A stretch of DNA of 64,000 nt from assembly GCA_030756895.1 (NCBI GenBank), contig JAVBIX010000053.1:1-64000 (forward strand), in the 5' to 3' direction. This DNA comes from Synechococcus sp. SP2 MAG. Lineage in GTDB: Bacteria > Cyanobacteriota > Cyanobacteriia > PCC-6307 > Cyanobiaceae. Numbering within the stretch: the stretch's first letter is position 1; each line of letters begins with the position of its first letter. This document shows positions 27,974-37,659 of the stretch, one piece after another. Position numbers and translations under genes: made by a program. Below the pieces are notes generated by a model. The model was not told the origin of the DNA. It was given only the letters and a program-made list of their open reading frames with translations, and ran no database searches.

Positions 27974-29254
27974 ATGGCGGGATCAGAAAGCCAACAATCC
28001 ATAGACAGCAAGGGACAAAGCCCGGCAGCGCAGCCGCCGCGCAAGCCGTTGCAGGTCATGCATATCAGCCGCAAAGACGAACAGGACCGCCTTCATCGCG
28101 AAGCTGGGGAAGCGCGCGCGGCCGCAGACGCGGCAATGGCACGAGCTGTTGAGTTAGAGCAAGCTGCGCAAAGAGCTCAGAGCACAACGGCTAGGCCTCC
28201 AACGGCGACATTCAAGCCAACGGCAGTTGGCGACGACGATGCTCGCTTTGGGACTGATGAGCTCAGTGGGATGAGCATGGCCGATTTACTCGGCCCATCC
28301 GATTCGAATAAAAAGTCCTCAAAGTCCAGTCCAAGTCCTGCAACAACCTCAAGTCGAAGCGTCGACGACTTTGACTTTGACGAAGGTGCTTTCCTAGCCG
28401 CCCTCGATGCCAACGAACCTGTGGGCACCACAGGGGAAGTGGTGACGGGAACAGTGATCGGGATGGAAAGCGATGGCGTTTATGTCGACATCGGTGGCAA
28501 AGCTCCTGGCTTTATGCCCAAGAACGAGTGTGGTCTCGGAGTGATCACCAACCTGAAGGAGAGATTCCCTAAGGGTCTCGAGATTGAAGTCTTGGTGACG
28601 CGTGAACAAAATGCTGATGGGATGGTCACGATCAGCTGCCGCGCGCTCGCCTTACGTCAGAGCTGGGACAAGGTCAAACAGCTTGAGAAAGAAGGCAGGA
28701 TCGCTCAAGTCAAAGTCACCGGCTTCAACCGTGGAGGAGTGACCTGCGATTTAGAAGGATTACGAGGCTTTATCCCCCGTTCCCAATTGCAGGACGGTGA
28801 AAACCATGAAGCGTTGGTGGGCAAAACCTTGGGTGTGGCCTTCCTGGAGGTCAATTCTGAAACGCGAAAACTGGTCCTTTCTGAGAAAAGAGCAGCCACT
28901 GCCGCTCGGTTCTCAGAACTAGAGATTGGACAACTAGTAGAAGGCCATGTGGCGGCTATTAAGCCTTACGGACTGTTCGTCGATCTCGGAGGGATCAGCG
29001 GCCTTCTGCATCAATCCGCCATTACCGGAGGCAGCATGCGGTCGATGCGTGAAATTTTTGATCAAGGCGACGCTGTTAAAGCGTTGATTACGGATTTAGA
29101 TCCAGGTCGCGGCCGAATCGCCCTCAATACCGCAATGTTGGAAGGACAGCCTGGTGAATTACTTGTTGAAAAAGACAAAGTGATGGCTGAAGCAACCGAT
29201 CGAGCCAATAGAGCTCGTAACGTCCTGAAGCAACAGGAACAATCAGCTGGATGA
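27974..29254 (+). CDS. S1 RNA-binding domain protein (ribosomal protein S1 homologue)
   Basis: This 426-residue protein has a disordered charged and coiled N-terminal region (~residues 1-150, including EARAAADAAMARAVELEQAAQRA and DDFDFDEGAF), followed by three S1 (OB-fold) repeats. These begin near VVTGTVIGMESDGVYVDIGGK, GRIAQVKVTGFNRGGVTCDL and GQLVEGHVAAIKPYGLFVDLG. Marine picocyanobacteria carry more than one S1-like protein; this may be the NBP1/RpsA2-type paralogue acting in translation initiation rather than the main S1. The ATG at 27974 is preceded by an AT-poor stretch. The 4-base overlap with the next gene implies translational coupling. Confidence 0.8.
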   Translation: MAGSESQQSIDSKGQSPAAQPPRKPLQVMHISRKDEQDRLHREAGEARAAADAAMARAVELEQAAQRAQSTTARPPTATFKPTAVGDDDARFGTDELSGMSMADLLGPSDSNKKSSKSSPSPATTSSRSVDDFDFDEGAFLAALDANEPVGTTGEVVTGTVIGMESDGVYVDIGGKAPGFMPKNECGLGVITNLKERFPKGLEIEVLVTREQNADGMVTISCRALALRQSWDKVKQLEKEGRIAQVKVTGFNRGGVTCDLEGLRGFIPRSQLQDGENHEALVGKTLGVAFLEVNSETRKLVLSEKRAATAARFSELEIGQLVEGHVAAIKPYGLFVDLGGISGLLHQSAITGGSMRSMREIFDQGDAVKALITDLDPGRGRIALNTAMLEGQPGELLVEKDKVMAEATDRANRARNVLKQQEQSAG

Positions 29255-30165
29255 TCTCCGCAGAACAGATCCAGAACGATGCGAGTGAACGTTCAAGCGG
29301 GATTCTTTCAGGCGACTGGGAACTCGATTTCTATTCCAGACCCATCCTCGAACCTGATGGCAAAAAACGTTGGGAGCTGCTGATCATCAGCTCCCCGTGC
29401 GAGGGCACGACCGCCAGTTTTCGCTTCGAAAAACGTTGCCCAGCCGGCAACGTGAACTCCACCTGGTTAGCCAGCGCTCTCACTGAAGCAATTGCAGCTG
29501 CCCAACTCCAAGGCTGGTCCGTACCCAGAAAGCTGCGTTCGTGGAGAAGCTCGATGCGCACCATGGTTCAGAGGGCTGCATCTGAACTGGGTCTCGAGAT
29601 GGTTCCAAGCCGTCGAACTTACGCCTTGTTCGATTGGATCGCTGAGCGCGAAGAGGATCTCTACCCCAATGAAGAGGGATATATGGCAGGACCTCTTGCT
29701 CCGCCGCCAGTCCCCATCAGCACGCCTCCTCGTCCCCTACCAGAGTCGGTCCGCGGTGATGCCTGGAATTGGGCGGAACTGCCGGCTTCAGCCTTACGTG
29801 AAGCCACAGGATGGCCCATCGGATTCCGAGGACTGCTTCCAGTTCCCACCACAATTCATGATGATCAAGTCATTCCTGGCATACGCCTGTTCAGCAAAAC
29901 CAGGGGATTAGCCCTGGCTGGCCTTCTCGGTGGGATTGAACCTGTGCGCCTCCAGGTGAGCGGCACCCAACTTCTTTTAGAGGCTGGTCAAGATGACTGC
30001 TGGCTTGTGAGCGATCTCAGCTCCGAGGAAGCCACCCACGTTTCAGCACTGATGACACAAGCTTCTGAGCGCGCTGACGGGTTGCAGTTCATCGCTGTTC
30101 AAACCTCACCGGAAGCTGAGCGTTTTGAAGGGTTTTGGATGTTGCGTGATCAAGCAGAACCATGA
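29251..30165 (+). CDS. Tab2/Atab2-like RNA-binding protein (DUF1092)
   Basis: This 304-residue protein opens with WELDFYSRPILEPDGKKRWELLI and closes with FWMLRDQAEP, both diagnostic of the Tab2/Atab2 family. In algae and plants these proteins bind psaB mRNA and promote translation of photosystem I. It overlaps the S1-domain gene by four bases (ATGA) and the YfiH-like gene by four bases. A role in photosystem translation in the cyanobacterium is inferred from the family. Confidence 0.83.
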   Translation: MISAEQIQNDASERSSGILSGDWELDFYSRPILEPDGKKRWELLIISSPCEGTTASFRFEKRCPAGNVNSTWLASALTEAIAAAQLQGWSVPRKLRSWRSSMRTMVQRAASELGLEMVPSRRTYALFDWIAEREEDLYPNEEGYMAGPLAPPPVPISTPPRPLPESVRGDAWNWAELPASALREATGWPIGFRGLLPVPTTIHDDQVIPGIRLFSKTRGLALAGLLGGIEPVRLQVSGTQLLLEAGQDDCWLVSDLSSEEATHVSALMTQASERADGLQFIAVQTSPEAERFEGFWMLRDQAEP

Positions 30166-30980
30166 CCGCTGCTGCCGATCCGTTCCGCCAACCCGACAAT
30201 CTGTTCAACACTCTTGAGCATTGGACATGGGTGGGCTGCTACGGCGGTTATTACCTCACCTCCGACGCGATGCAGGCCGCAGGGTTCGAGCATGGGTTTT
30301 TCACCCGTCTTTGGCAAAACCGCGGGCCTGATGCCTTAGCGGCCTATCTATCTGCTGGAGTGAGTATCCATCGCCCCCAACAAGTTCACGGCAGCCGAGT
30401 TCTGAATGCTGGAGATGCGATCGCTTCCCCTTGGCCTGATGCCGACGGTTTAGTCAGCGACCGTGGTGGCCAAAGTCTCTGGGTTTGCGGTGCCGATTGC
30501 ACCCCCGTTCTTCTTGCAGACCCCACCAGCGGCCACGTTGCTGCTTGTCATGCGGGATGGCGAGGGGTCGCCAGTGGCATTCTTCCTGCTGCAATACGGC
30601 AATTAGCCACGCGAGGAGCGAAGCCTGAACAGCTGATTGTGGCCCTAGGTCCAGCGGTTAGTGGTGGGCTGTATCAGGTAGAAACCGATGTAGCGAATCA
30701 GGTAGGACAAGCTCTCCATTCCGATCGATCTCTAGGGCTCAGCGAATTGGAAGCCCTAGGCATCCTTCTGCCCGATCCAGCCCCCAATAAGTGTCGCCTC
30801 GATATTCGTCTTGCCGCCCGTGAGCAGCTTCAATACTGCGGAATACCAGAGCAACAAATCAATCTCTGCCCTCTCTGCACCGTTTCAGAGCCGAGCCTGT
30901 TCCACTCCTGGCGTCGCGATCAGGTGAAAGCGGTGCAATGGAGCGGAATCGTTGGTCAAGCTGCGGACTCCTCAGCGTGA
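30162..30980 (+). CDS. YfiH/laccase-domain protein (purine nucleoside phosphorylase-like)
   Basis: This 272-residue COG1496 protein shows the metal/active-site motifs HRPQQVHGSRV, CGADCTPVLLAD with Asp-Cys and ACHAGWRG. The family was called polyphenol oxidase but in several bacteria acts as an adenosine/purine nucleoside phosphorylase. The Cys-His zinc triad (His of QVHG, Cys of ADC, His of CHAGWR) is intact. It overlaps the Tab2-like gene by four bases, so it is probably the third gene of an S1-Tab2-YfiH operon, and the FAD-oxidoreductase gene convergently by nine. Confidence 0.87.
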   Translation: MTAAADPFRQPDNLFNTLEHWTWVGCYGGYYLTSDAMQAAGFEHGFFTRLWQNRGPDALAAYLSAGVSIHRPQQVHGSRVLNAGDAIASPWPDADGLVSDRGGQSLWVCGADCTPVLLADPTSGHVAACHAGWRGVASGILPAAIRQLATRGAKPEQLIVALGPAVSGGLYQVETDVANQVGQALHSDRSLGLSELEALGILLPDPAPNKCRLDIRLAAREQLQYCGIPEQQINLCPLCTVSEPSLFHSWRRDQVKAVQWSGIVGQAADSSA

Positions 30981-32639
30981 GGACCCCAGCCGCAAGCCCA
31001 CGGCCTCTGCGACTCTTATCCCATCAATCGCCGCAGACAGGATCCCCCCGGCGTAGCCAGCTCCTTCGCCAGCAGGCGTAAGACCAACCGTATTGATCGA
31101 CTCGAAATGTTCGTCACGAGGAATGCGCAGGGGAGACGATGTGCGCGTTTCCACTGCTGTTAACAACGCATCGGGATGGTCATACCCCTTGATGCGACGA
31201 GCAAAACAAGGCAAAGCCTCTTGCAATGCCTCCACCATTGGCATCGGGAGAAGGCTGCGTAAATCACTCGGTGACACACCAGGTTGATAAGAAGCGCCGA
31301 TTGCACCAAGTTCCGTTGTGGAGCGTCCAGCCAAAAAGTCCTGGAGCCGCTGCACTGGAGCGCTGTAATCAGCCCCCCCGAGAACAAACGCTTTGTGTTC
31401 CAGCGCACGCTGGAAGGCAAGACCAGCCAAGGGATCCCCTGGCCAGGCGGAATAGGCCGCCAGATCGTCTTCATCCACAGGAACAACCAATGCGGCATTG
31501 GCATTGCGCTCATTGCGTGAATGCTGACTCATGCCATTGGTGACGACCCGGCCCTTCTCCGAGGTTGCTCCAACTACCAATCCGCCAGGACACATACAAA
31601 AGCTGTAAACGCAACGGCCATTTTCAGCATGGTGAACGAGCTTGTATTCCGCCGACCCAAGGAGTGGATGTCCTGCGTTCAGCCCCCAGCGCGCTTCATC
31701 GACCAAGGCCTGAGGATGTTCAATACGGAAGCCGACCGCAAACGGCTTTGCTTCAAGAGCCACTCCAGCCTCCTGAAGCATCTGGAAACTGTCTCGTGCT
31801 GAATGCCCTGGAGCAAAAACCACCTGACGGCAGAGCAATGAAGTCCCATCCGACAAGGACAGGCCCACCACTTGCTGAGACTTGCCTGAACCATGAGGTC
31901 CAGCGCAGGGTTCCAGCAAGAGCTGATCAACCCGACTGTCGAAACGAACCTCCCCACCGAGCGCCTCGATTTTGGCCCGCAGCCCTCTCACCACCGTGGC
32001 CAATTTGAAAGTGCCGATATGGGGTCGGTGCTGCGTGAGAATCTCGCGATTTGCGCCACAGGCCACCAGTTCTTCCAGGACCTTGCAGCCGTAATGATCA
32101 GGATCACTGACCTGGCTGTAGAGCTTCCCATCCGAAAATGTTCCGGCACCGCCCTCGCCAAACTGGGCATTGGATTCCGGATTGAACTCAGCCGTTCGAC
32201 GCCAAAAGCCAAACGTATCGGCCGTTCTTTGTTTCACGGGCTGTCCACGTTCCAGCAACAACGGGCGAAACCCCATCTGTGCCAGAAGGAGAGCAGCAAA
32301 ATACCCACACGGACCAGCTCCGACCACTACTGGCCGCTGCTCGGAGGCCCAGACACTCCCTTCCGGAGCCTGAGCTACATATCGGTAGTGCGTGTCTGGG
32401 GTCTGACGAATTCTTCGATCGCCGTTCCTGCGCCGCAACAGCGCCGCCTCTCCATCCACTGCTACATCCACGGAATAAATCAGCTGAATGCGATCGCGGC
32501 GACGCGCATCAACACTCCGCTTCACCAACTGACAACGAAGCAGACGCGCCGGTGGAATCTTCAGGCAACGCAGAACCGCTTGCTCCAAATCATCAGGGCC
32601 GTGATCCAAAGGAAGACGGAGTTCACTAAGACGCAACAC
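30972..32639 (-). CDS. NAD(P)/FAD-dependent oxidoreductase (COG2509-like)
   Basis: This 555-residue flavoprotein has a ~100-residue N-terminal RNA-binding-like domain before the FAD fold GAGPCGYFAALLLAQMGF (residues ~108-125). Further motifs are NAQFGEGGAGTFSDGKLYS, VFAPGHSARDSFQML and a C-terminal GEGAGYAGGILSAAIDGIR. The domain arrangement matches COG2509 dehydrogenases of unknown substrate. The stop overlaps the YfiH-like gene by nine bases. It follows the periplasmic-binding lipoprotein gene (5 bases) on the minus strand. Confidence 0.8.
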   Translation of the reverse strand: MLRLSELRLPLDHGPDDLEQAVLRCLKIPPARLLRCQLVKRSVDARRRDRIQLIYSVDVAVDGEAALLRRRNGDRRIRQTPDTHYRYVAQAPEGSVWASEQRPVVVGAGPCGYFAALLLAQMGFRPLLLERGQPVKQRTADTFGFWRRTAEFNPESNAQFGEGGAGTFSDGKLYSQVSDPDHYGCKVLEELVACGANREILTQHRPHIGTFKLATVVRGLRAKIEALGGEVRFDSRVDQLLLEPCAGPHGSGKSQQVVGLSLSDGTSLLCRQVVFAPGHSARDSFQMLQEAGVALEAKPFAVGFRIEHPQALVDEARWGLNAGHPLLGSAEYKLVHHAENGRCVYSFCMCPGGLVVGATSEKGRVVTNGMSQHSRNERNANAALVVPVDEDDLAAYSAWPGDPLAGLAFQRALEHKAFVLGGADYSAPVQRLQDFLAGRSTTELGAIGASYQPGVSPSDLRSLLPMPMVEALQEALPCFARRIKGYDHPDALLTAVETRTSSPLRIPRDEHFESINTVGLTPAGEGAGYAGGILSAAIDGIRVAEAVGLRLGSSR

Positions 32640-32644
32640 CGGCT

Positions 32645-33922
32645 TTAAAGACTCCCGTCACGGTTAGACCCTGACTGCGCAGGGATCACTCTGGTGGTCG
32701 CCTGTCCCGAGGGAATCTGTCCTGGTCTTAATGCCAGATCACTGGCGGCACCCTCTATGCGAACAGGCTTGCCTTGCTGACGCAGGGCAATCGCCTGACA
32801 TGAAGGCTGCACCTCAGCATCTGGTTCAAGCCAAGCGATTGGGTCTCGGAGCCCCTCCGATGAAACCGGCGCGGGAGCGAGCGAGGCCAGAGCTACAACA
32901 CGGGCCGCATCAAAGCCTGAGGCCGCCAACAGGTCGGGGACCTGCCCCCAGCGCTGCTGGTAAGACGTCGCGAATGAAGACCAACCTGGACCGTGCGCCT
33001 GTTGATCAGGACTCAATTGTGTCCAAGGTCTTTGAGAGACAGCATCAAGACGGGTCACGGGCAACAGCCAAATCCTGGCCGGTGACGCAAGCGAAGCTCC
33101 CATCAGCCGACCATCGTTCTGTGCTTGATCCAACAGCATCGCCAACCGACCGGAAGGATCAGCGGCCAGAGCAATGGCAGCAGGACGTTTCCAAGCCACG
33201 TCTTGAATCAATTGACTCACAGCAGACGCATCGCCTGCGTTGACCTGCTGCACCAAGGACTTCTCATAGGATTCGACCTTGCCCCCTAGTTGCTCGAAAG
33301 CCTCCGTGAAGGTCACTGCCATGCCTGCAGCGCGGTCAGCCGGATCGGCAACCACCATGATTCTTCGCCATCCCTGCGCAAGAGTATCGATTGCCAGTTG
33401 ATCGATTTCAGACTGTTGGGAAGGGCTCAGAGGATGCAGCAATCCCTGCGGATCAAGCGGCACCAATTGATTTAAAGACGCACCGCGTTGATACGGAAGG
33501 ATCACATTGATCTGGTGGTCCTGGGCCAGTCGAGAAAAACGAGAGAGTTCCGTCGCAAAAGGCGCGATCACCACAGAACGCGTCGAACCAAGAAATGGAG
33601 TCGGGTCGTCATCGAGACCAATCGTGCGCCACTCCACATCCGCGGGGGAACTTCCACACTGTCGAACCTGCTCTTCCCCAAGAGCAAAACCTTGCCGAAA
33701 CACAACATGAGCAGGCATCAACTGGTCTGACAACAGCGCAAGCACGGGAGCTCTTTCCTGCGAACTGGCCGCAAGCGCTTGGCATCCCAGCAGGCTTGCC
33801 GCCACGATCAAGCCATGACCAATGGCGAAACGCTTCAAGAGGTTTCCTAATTTCGAATCAGAAACACGGTCACTCATGGGGACCTCAGCTGGAGGGGTCA
33901 TGAGAGAACGTCTCTTTGCCAA
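32645..33922 (-). CDS. Periplasmic binding protein-like lipoprotein
   Basis: This is a protein of about 425 residues. The signal segment has HGLIVAASLLGC (lipobox, Cys ~47), so the mature part is a lipid-anchored periplasmic protein. The core resembles type-1 periplasmic binding proteins, as in LpoA or LivK (VLALLSDQLMPAHVVFRQGF, GWRRIMVVADPADRAAGM, RPAAIALAADPSG). No ABC transporter partners are nearby, so it may instead regulate peptidoglycan synthesis or act as a receptor (inference). The start may be ATG 33901 or 33877 rather than 33922. Confidence 0.7.
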   Translation of the reverse strand: MAKRRSLMTPPAEVPMSDRVSDSKLGNLLKRFAIGHGLIVAASLLGCQALAASSQERAPVLALLSDQLMPAHVVFRQGFALGEEQVRQCGSSPADVEWRTIGLDDDPTPFLGSTRSVVIAPFATELSRFSRLAQDHQINVILPYQRGASLNQLVPLDPQGLLHPLSPSQQSEIDQLAIDTLAQGWRRIMVVADPADRAAGMAVTFTEAFEQLGGKVESYEKSLVQQVNAGDASAVSQLIQDVAWKRPAAIALAADPSGRLAMLLDQAQNDGRLMGASLASPARIWLLPVTRLDAVSQRPWTQLSPDQQAHGPGWSSFATSYQQRWGQVPDLLAASGFDAARVVALASLAPAPVSSEGLRDPIAWLEPDAEVQPSCQAIALRQQGKPVRIEGAASDLALRPGQIPSGQATTRVIPAQSGSNRDGSL

Positions 33923-33925
33923 AAC

Positions 33926-34144
33926 TTAGGAAGATGGGTCGGTTTCGTCCTCGTTTGTCTCAGGATTTGTCGATGGGATCAACAGAGCGAGCAAGCCTGC
34001 AGCCAACAGCAACCCTCCCAGTCCTAAGGCGAGGGATTGATTCTCTCCTGGCACATCACCCCAAACCGCCGTACTAAAAAAAGCAGCTGATAGAAGCAAA
34101 CAGGGCACCATCACGATGCCAGCAGCGAAGCGATTTTTTCCCAT
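33926..34144 (-). CDS. Small two-span membrane protein, unknown function
   Basis: This 72-residue protein has two hydrophobic helices (VMVPCLLLSAAFFSTAVW and LGLGGLLLAAGLLALLI), a linker GDVPGENQSLA and an acidic tail (NEDETDPSS). It lies two bases from the SNase-like gene on one side and three from the lipoprotein gene on the other, so it is in the same operon. Function unknown. Confidence 0.65.
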   Translation of the reverse strand: MGKNRFAAGIVMVPCLLLSAAFFSTAVWGDVPGENQSLALGLGGLLLAAGLLALLIPSTNPETNEDETDPSS

Positions 34145-34145
34145 C

Positions 34146-34574
34146 TCAGCCTGCGTTGCAACTTTGCGTGGCCAAACCGCTTGTTACCAATGAAAAGCCA
34201 AGATCTTGATCGGCATCGAGAGGGGTAACGCGGGCAATGAGAACACCATCTTCATTTCCCTCTGGACGAAGGTTCACCCGTTTGCGTCGAGGCGCTGCTT
34301 TTTTCAAAAGATCAACAGCAGCCTCTTCATTGACAGGATCGACTTCAACACAAGCCAAACGCACGCTGTAATTGCGGTTGCGATCTCCAATCTGAAGAAG
34401 AGTGGACGAACGCACTTGCAACACTTCGGCTGCCACAGATGGCAATGGGGAAGCAAAAATCACGACCAACAGAACTAAGAAACTGGCGCAAAAACGGATC
34501 AGAGCTGCTCTTCGCAAACGGGGCATAAATTCAGATCGCTGGCTGTGATGGTGAAGCAGTCCGAACACGTTCAT
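34146..34574 (-). CDS. Secreted SNase-like protein with degenerate active site
   Basis: This 142-residue protein, possibly starting at ATG 34526, has a signal peptide (CASFLVLLVVIFASPLPSVAAE). The mature part follows the thermonuclease pattern: YSVRLACVEVDPVNEEAAVDLL, VNLRPEGNEDGVLIARVTPLDADQDLG (in parts) and FSLVTSGLATQSC. The Arg and Asp residues of active nucleases (YGR, DAPE) are absent, so nuclease activity is doubtful. It overlaps ilvB by four bases. Confidence 0.65.
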   Translation of the reverse strand: MNVFGLLHHHSQRSEFMPRLRRAALIRFCASFLVLLVVIFASPLPSVAAEVLQVRSSTLLQIGDRNRNYSVRLACVEVDPVNEEAAVDLLKKAAPRRKRVNLRPEGNEDGVLIARVTPLDADQDLGFSLVTSGLATQSCNAG

Positions 34575-36352
34575 CTGGAATCCTGGGCCAACTCAGGATG
34601 GGAGGGAAGACCCACCATCTGCGCATTGCTGGCTCCTGGCGGAACCATCGGATAACAATTTTCACCGCGTCTGACGTGGACATCAATCAGGGTCGGACGA
34701 GGTGAATCAAACGCTTCACTGAGCTTGCTATGCAAATCATCTCGTTCGGTGATCTTGACGCCATCAACACCAAAAGCCCTGGCTAACGCACTGAAATCAG
34801 GCATGCCTTTAAGCATGTCAGATGCTGAATATCGCTCGTCATAAAAGCTTTCCTGCCACTGCCGAACCATGCCCTGCCAGTGGTTATTCACAATCACAAC
34901 TTTCACAGGGAGTGAATACTGAGCCAGGGTTCCGAGTTCCTGAATGTTCATCAGGATGCTTGCATCACCAGCAATACACACCACTTTCTGATCCGGGAAC
35001 GCCACCTGAGCCCCGAGAGCAGCTGGCATTCCAAATCCCATGGTCCCTAATCCAGCGCTGCTGATCCAACACCGCGGCCCGTTACGCAAGTACTGCGCAG
35101 CCCACATCTGATGTTGGCCTACATCGGTCGTGATGATCGCGTCACTCGCGAGATCACGAACAGCCAAGAGCACTTCTTGCGGGAAAATCGCTCCTTCCTT
35201 CGCAGGAATGGTGAGCGGGTAAAGCTTCTTCCAAGTCTTGATTTGTTCCAGCCAAGAAGAGGTCTTCGACTCGGCGGAATGCGGTCGACTCTGATCGACA
35301 AGTTGAGCAAGACTTAAACCCAAATCGCCCAGCACGACCACATCGGGACGTCGGTTTTTACCAACCTCCGCAGGATCAATCTCAAAATGAATGACCTTGG
35401 CCTTGGGAGCAAACGTGTCGAGCTTGCCTGTCACTCGGTCATCAAAACGGGCACCAACTGCGATCAATAGATCGCAGTCTGTGACTGCAAAGTTGGCGTA
35501 TGCCGTTCCATGCATTCCCAACATGCCTAAGGCGAGTGGATGATTCTCGTCAAAAGCTCCCTTCCCCATCAGCGTGGTGGTCACAGGGATCTGAAAGCGC
35601 TCAGCCAAGACTTTGAGGCTGTCATGAGCACCTGCGCTGACCGCTCCACCCCCGACGTAAAAGAGGGGACAGCAAGACTCACGAATCAAGGCAAGAGCAT
35701 CGATCACCGCCTGAAGCTCAGGCTTAGCTGGCTGCCTAAACCCAGGAGGTTGAATTGATCCGGGCTGAACTGGGACGTAATCGAATTCTTCTTGCCCTAC
35801 GTCTTTAGGAATATCAATCAGCACAGGACCCGGGCGTCCTGACGAAGCGATCAGGAATGCTTGAGCCACTACGGAAGCAAGATCGGCTGGGTCACGAACC
35901 ACCCAGGAGTGCTTCACGATTGGCAACGTGATACCGAAAATATCTGTTTCCTGAAACGCATCAGTCCCGATCGCAGGCCTAGGGACTTGACCTGTGATGA
36001 CCACCATCGGAACTGAATCCATTTGAGCCGTGGCAATGCCCGTGACCAGGTTGGTGGCACCAGGGCCAGACGTTCCAAAACAGACGCCAACCCGACCAGT
36101 GGCACGGGCATAAGCATCCGCCGCATGGGTGCCACCCTGCTCATGACGCACCAAAATATGCTTCAGCCAGCCTTCGCTTTCAGCGATGTGCAGAGCGTCA
36201 TAGATCGGCAGGATCGCACCGCCCGGATAGCCAAAAATGGTGTCGACGCCATGGAGCCTGAGGGCATTCATCAAGGCGTGGGCGCCGGTGATACGGCGTT
36301 GACCGTTCCAATCCAACGCATCCGCGGCCGTAGGAACGGATGTCAGGGTCAC
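34571..36352 (-). CDS. ilvB: Acetolactate synthase large subunit
   Basis: This 593-residue ThDP-dependent enzyme forms acetolactate or acetohydroxybutyrate in branched-chain amino acid synthesis. It has the catalytic Glu in VRHEQGGTHAADAYARA, the ThDP-binding GDASILMNIQELGTLAQY...NNHWQGMVRQWQ region and FAD contacts. A ~15-residue N-terminal extension precedes the core. It is 60 bases after hemH on the same strand. The regulatory subunit ilvH is not in the window. Confidence 0.96.
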   Translation of the reverse strand: MTLTSVPTAADALDWNGQRRITGAHALMNALRLHGVDTIFGYPGGAILPIYDALHIAESEGWLKHILVRHEQGGTHAADAYARATGRVGVCFGTSGPGATNLVTGIATAQMDSVPMVVITGQVPRPAIGTDAFQETDIFGITLPIVKHSWVVRDPADLASVVAQAFLIASSGRPGPVLIDIPKDVGQEEFDYVPVQPGSIQPPGFRQPAKPELQAVIDALALIRESCCPLFYVGGGAVSAGAHDSLKVLAERFQIPVTTTLMGKGAFDENHPLALGMLGMHGTAYANFAVTDCDLLIAVGARFDDRVTGKLDTFAPKAKVIHFEIDPAEVGKNRRPDVVVLGDLGLSLAQLVDQSRPHSAESKTSSWLEQIKTWKKLYPLTIPAKEGAIFPQEVLLAVRDLASDAIITTDVGQHQMWAAQYLRNGPRCWISSAGLGTMGFGMPAALGAQVAFPDQKVVCIAGDASILMNIQELGTLAQYSLPVKVVIVNNHWQGMVRQWQESFYDERYSASDMLKGMPDFSALARAFGVDGVKITERDDLHSKLSEAFDSPRPTLIDVHVRRGENCYPMVPPGASNAQMVGLPSHPELAQDSR

Positions 36353-36412
36353 GGCTGCCTCATAAGGATCTGACCCTCAAGATTAAGTGGCCATCTCACC
36401 AATTGGCACTCT

Positions 36413-37588
36413 TTAAAGCAAACCAACAGCATGCAGTGGGCCATGGCCACTGATCAGCTCGAGAAGGAAGGCGGAAAAACCAACCATGGCCAAGCGTCCA
36501 TTCCACACTTCAGAGCTGTTATTCCAACCCCACTCCCACTTCTCCTGGGGATAGAGCTTCACGGTGGTGGCTAGTTCAGCCGCCTGGTCGAGATTCACTT
36601 CCGGACCCGCAAGGCTGGCCTCGACTAAATCAGCCAATCCAGCAATAAAGGGTGGATAGGTGTCCAGAGCCCTAACGCGTCGGAAATTCACGACACCTGA
36701 TTCAGTCGCGAGTTCGCGGTACTCGATGTCAATTTCCTCGAGCGTTTCGATGTGCTCACTTACAAAACTGATGGGGACCACCACAAGATCTTGGGTCTTC
36801 GCCCGGCCGAGTTCTTCGAGGGCCTCCTCGGTGTAGGGCTTCAGCCATTCCACCGGCCCAACGCGGCTTTGATAGGCCAAGGTATGGGGATTGGAGTGGC
36901 CAACAATGGTCTCCAATTCAGCCATGATCAGAGCCGCGCAAGCTTGAATTTCCTGCTGATAGGGATCGCCTGCCTCTTCCACGTAGCTCTTCGGCACGCC
37001 ATGGGCACTGAAGAAAATATGTGCCTGTTCAACATCGTCACTGGCACGAACCTGCTCGGCGATGAGTTCGGCCATCGAGCGCACATAACCAGGATGGTCG
37101 TACCAACTACGGATACAACGCAAAGGCAACGACTCAAAGCGCTCATCCATTTGCCGTAGCCGTTGGAGCTCGCGGAAGCTCGAGCCACTGGTACTGATCG
37201 AGAAATGGGGATACAGAGGAAGAACGACAACCTCATCAATGCCGTCAGCCTTGATATCAGCCACAGCCGATTCAGTAAACGGGTGCCAGTAGCGCATGGC
37301 TACATAGCTCGTGGCGTCCACCCCACGCTGGCGCAGAAGACTTTGAAGCTCTCTCGCTTGCTGCTCGGTGATTCGACGCAGAGGGGAACCTCCTCCGATT
37401 GATCGATACGCCTCCTTCGACTTATTACTGCGCAACGTGCTGATCAACCAAGCCAGGGGTTTCTGCAGGATTGGATTGGGCAGTCGAATAATTTCTGGAT
37501 CCGCAAACAGGTTGTACAGAAAGGGGCCAACATCCTGAATCCGTTCTGGACCACCCAGATTGAGCAGAAGAATGCCTACCCGAGACAT
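36413..37588 (-). CDS. hemH: Ferrochelatase with C-terminal Hlip (CAB) domain
   Basis: This 391-residue protein inserts Fe2+ into protoporphyrin IX. Catalytic motifs include [30 protein letters not shown] and [18 protein letters not shown]. The last ~45 residues form a Hlip/CAB helix: [22 protein letters not shown], with the ExxNGRxAM chlorophyll-binding motif. This fusion is known in cyanobacterial and plastid type FeCh, where it links heme synthesis to chlorophyll status. Start ATG 37588. It is followed by ilvB. Confidence 0.96.
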   Translation of the reverse strand: MSRVGILLLNLGGPERIQDVGPFLYNLFADPEIIRLPNPILQKPLAWLISTLRSNKSKEAYRSIGGGSPLRRITEQQARELQSLLRQRGVDATSYVAMRYWHPFTESAVADIKADGIDEVVVLPLYPHFSISTSGSSFRELQRLRQMDERFESLPLRCIRSWYDHPGYVRSMAELIAEQVRASDDVEQAHIFFSAHGVPKSYVEEAGDPYQQEIQACAALIMAELETIVGHSNPHTLAYQSRVGPVEWLKPYTEEALEELGRAKTQDLVVVPISFVSEHIETLEEIDIEYRELATESGVVNFRRVRALDTYPPFIAGLADLVEASLAGPEVNLDQAAELATTVKLYPQEKWEWGWNNSSEVWNGRLAMVGFSAFLLELISGHGPLHAVGLL

Positions 37589-37659
37589 GGAAATTTCTTT
37601 GTTTTAGGGGTTGAGCGTAACTCCCATCAACGTCATGGTGACGCTGTCTTTACAGGGTC

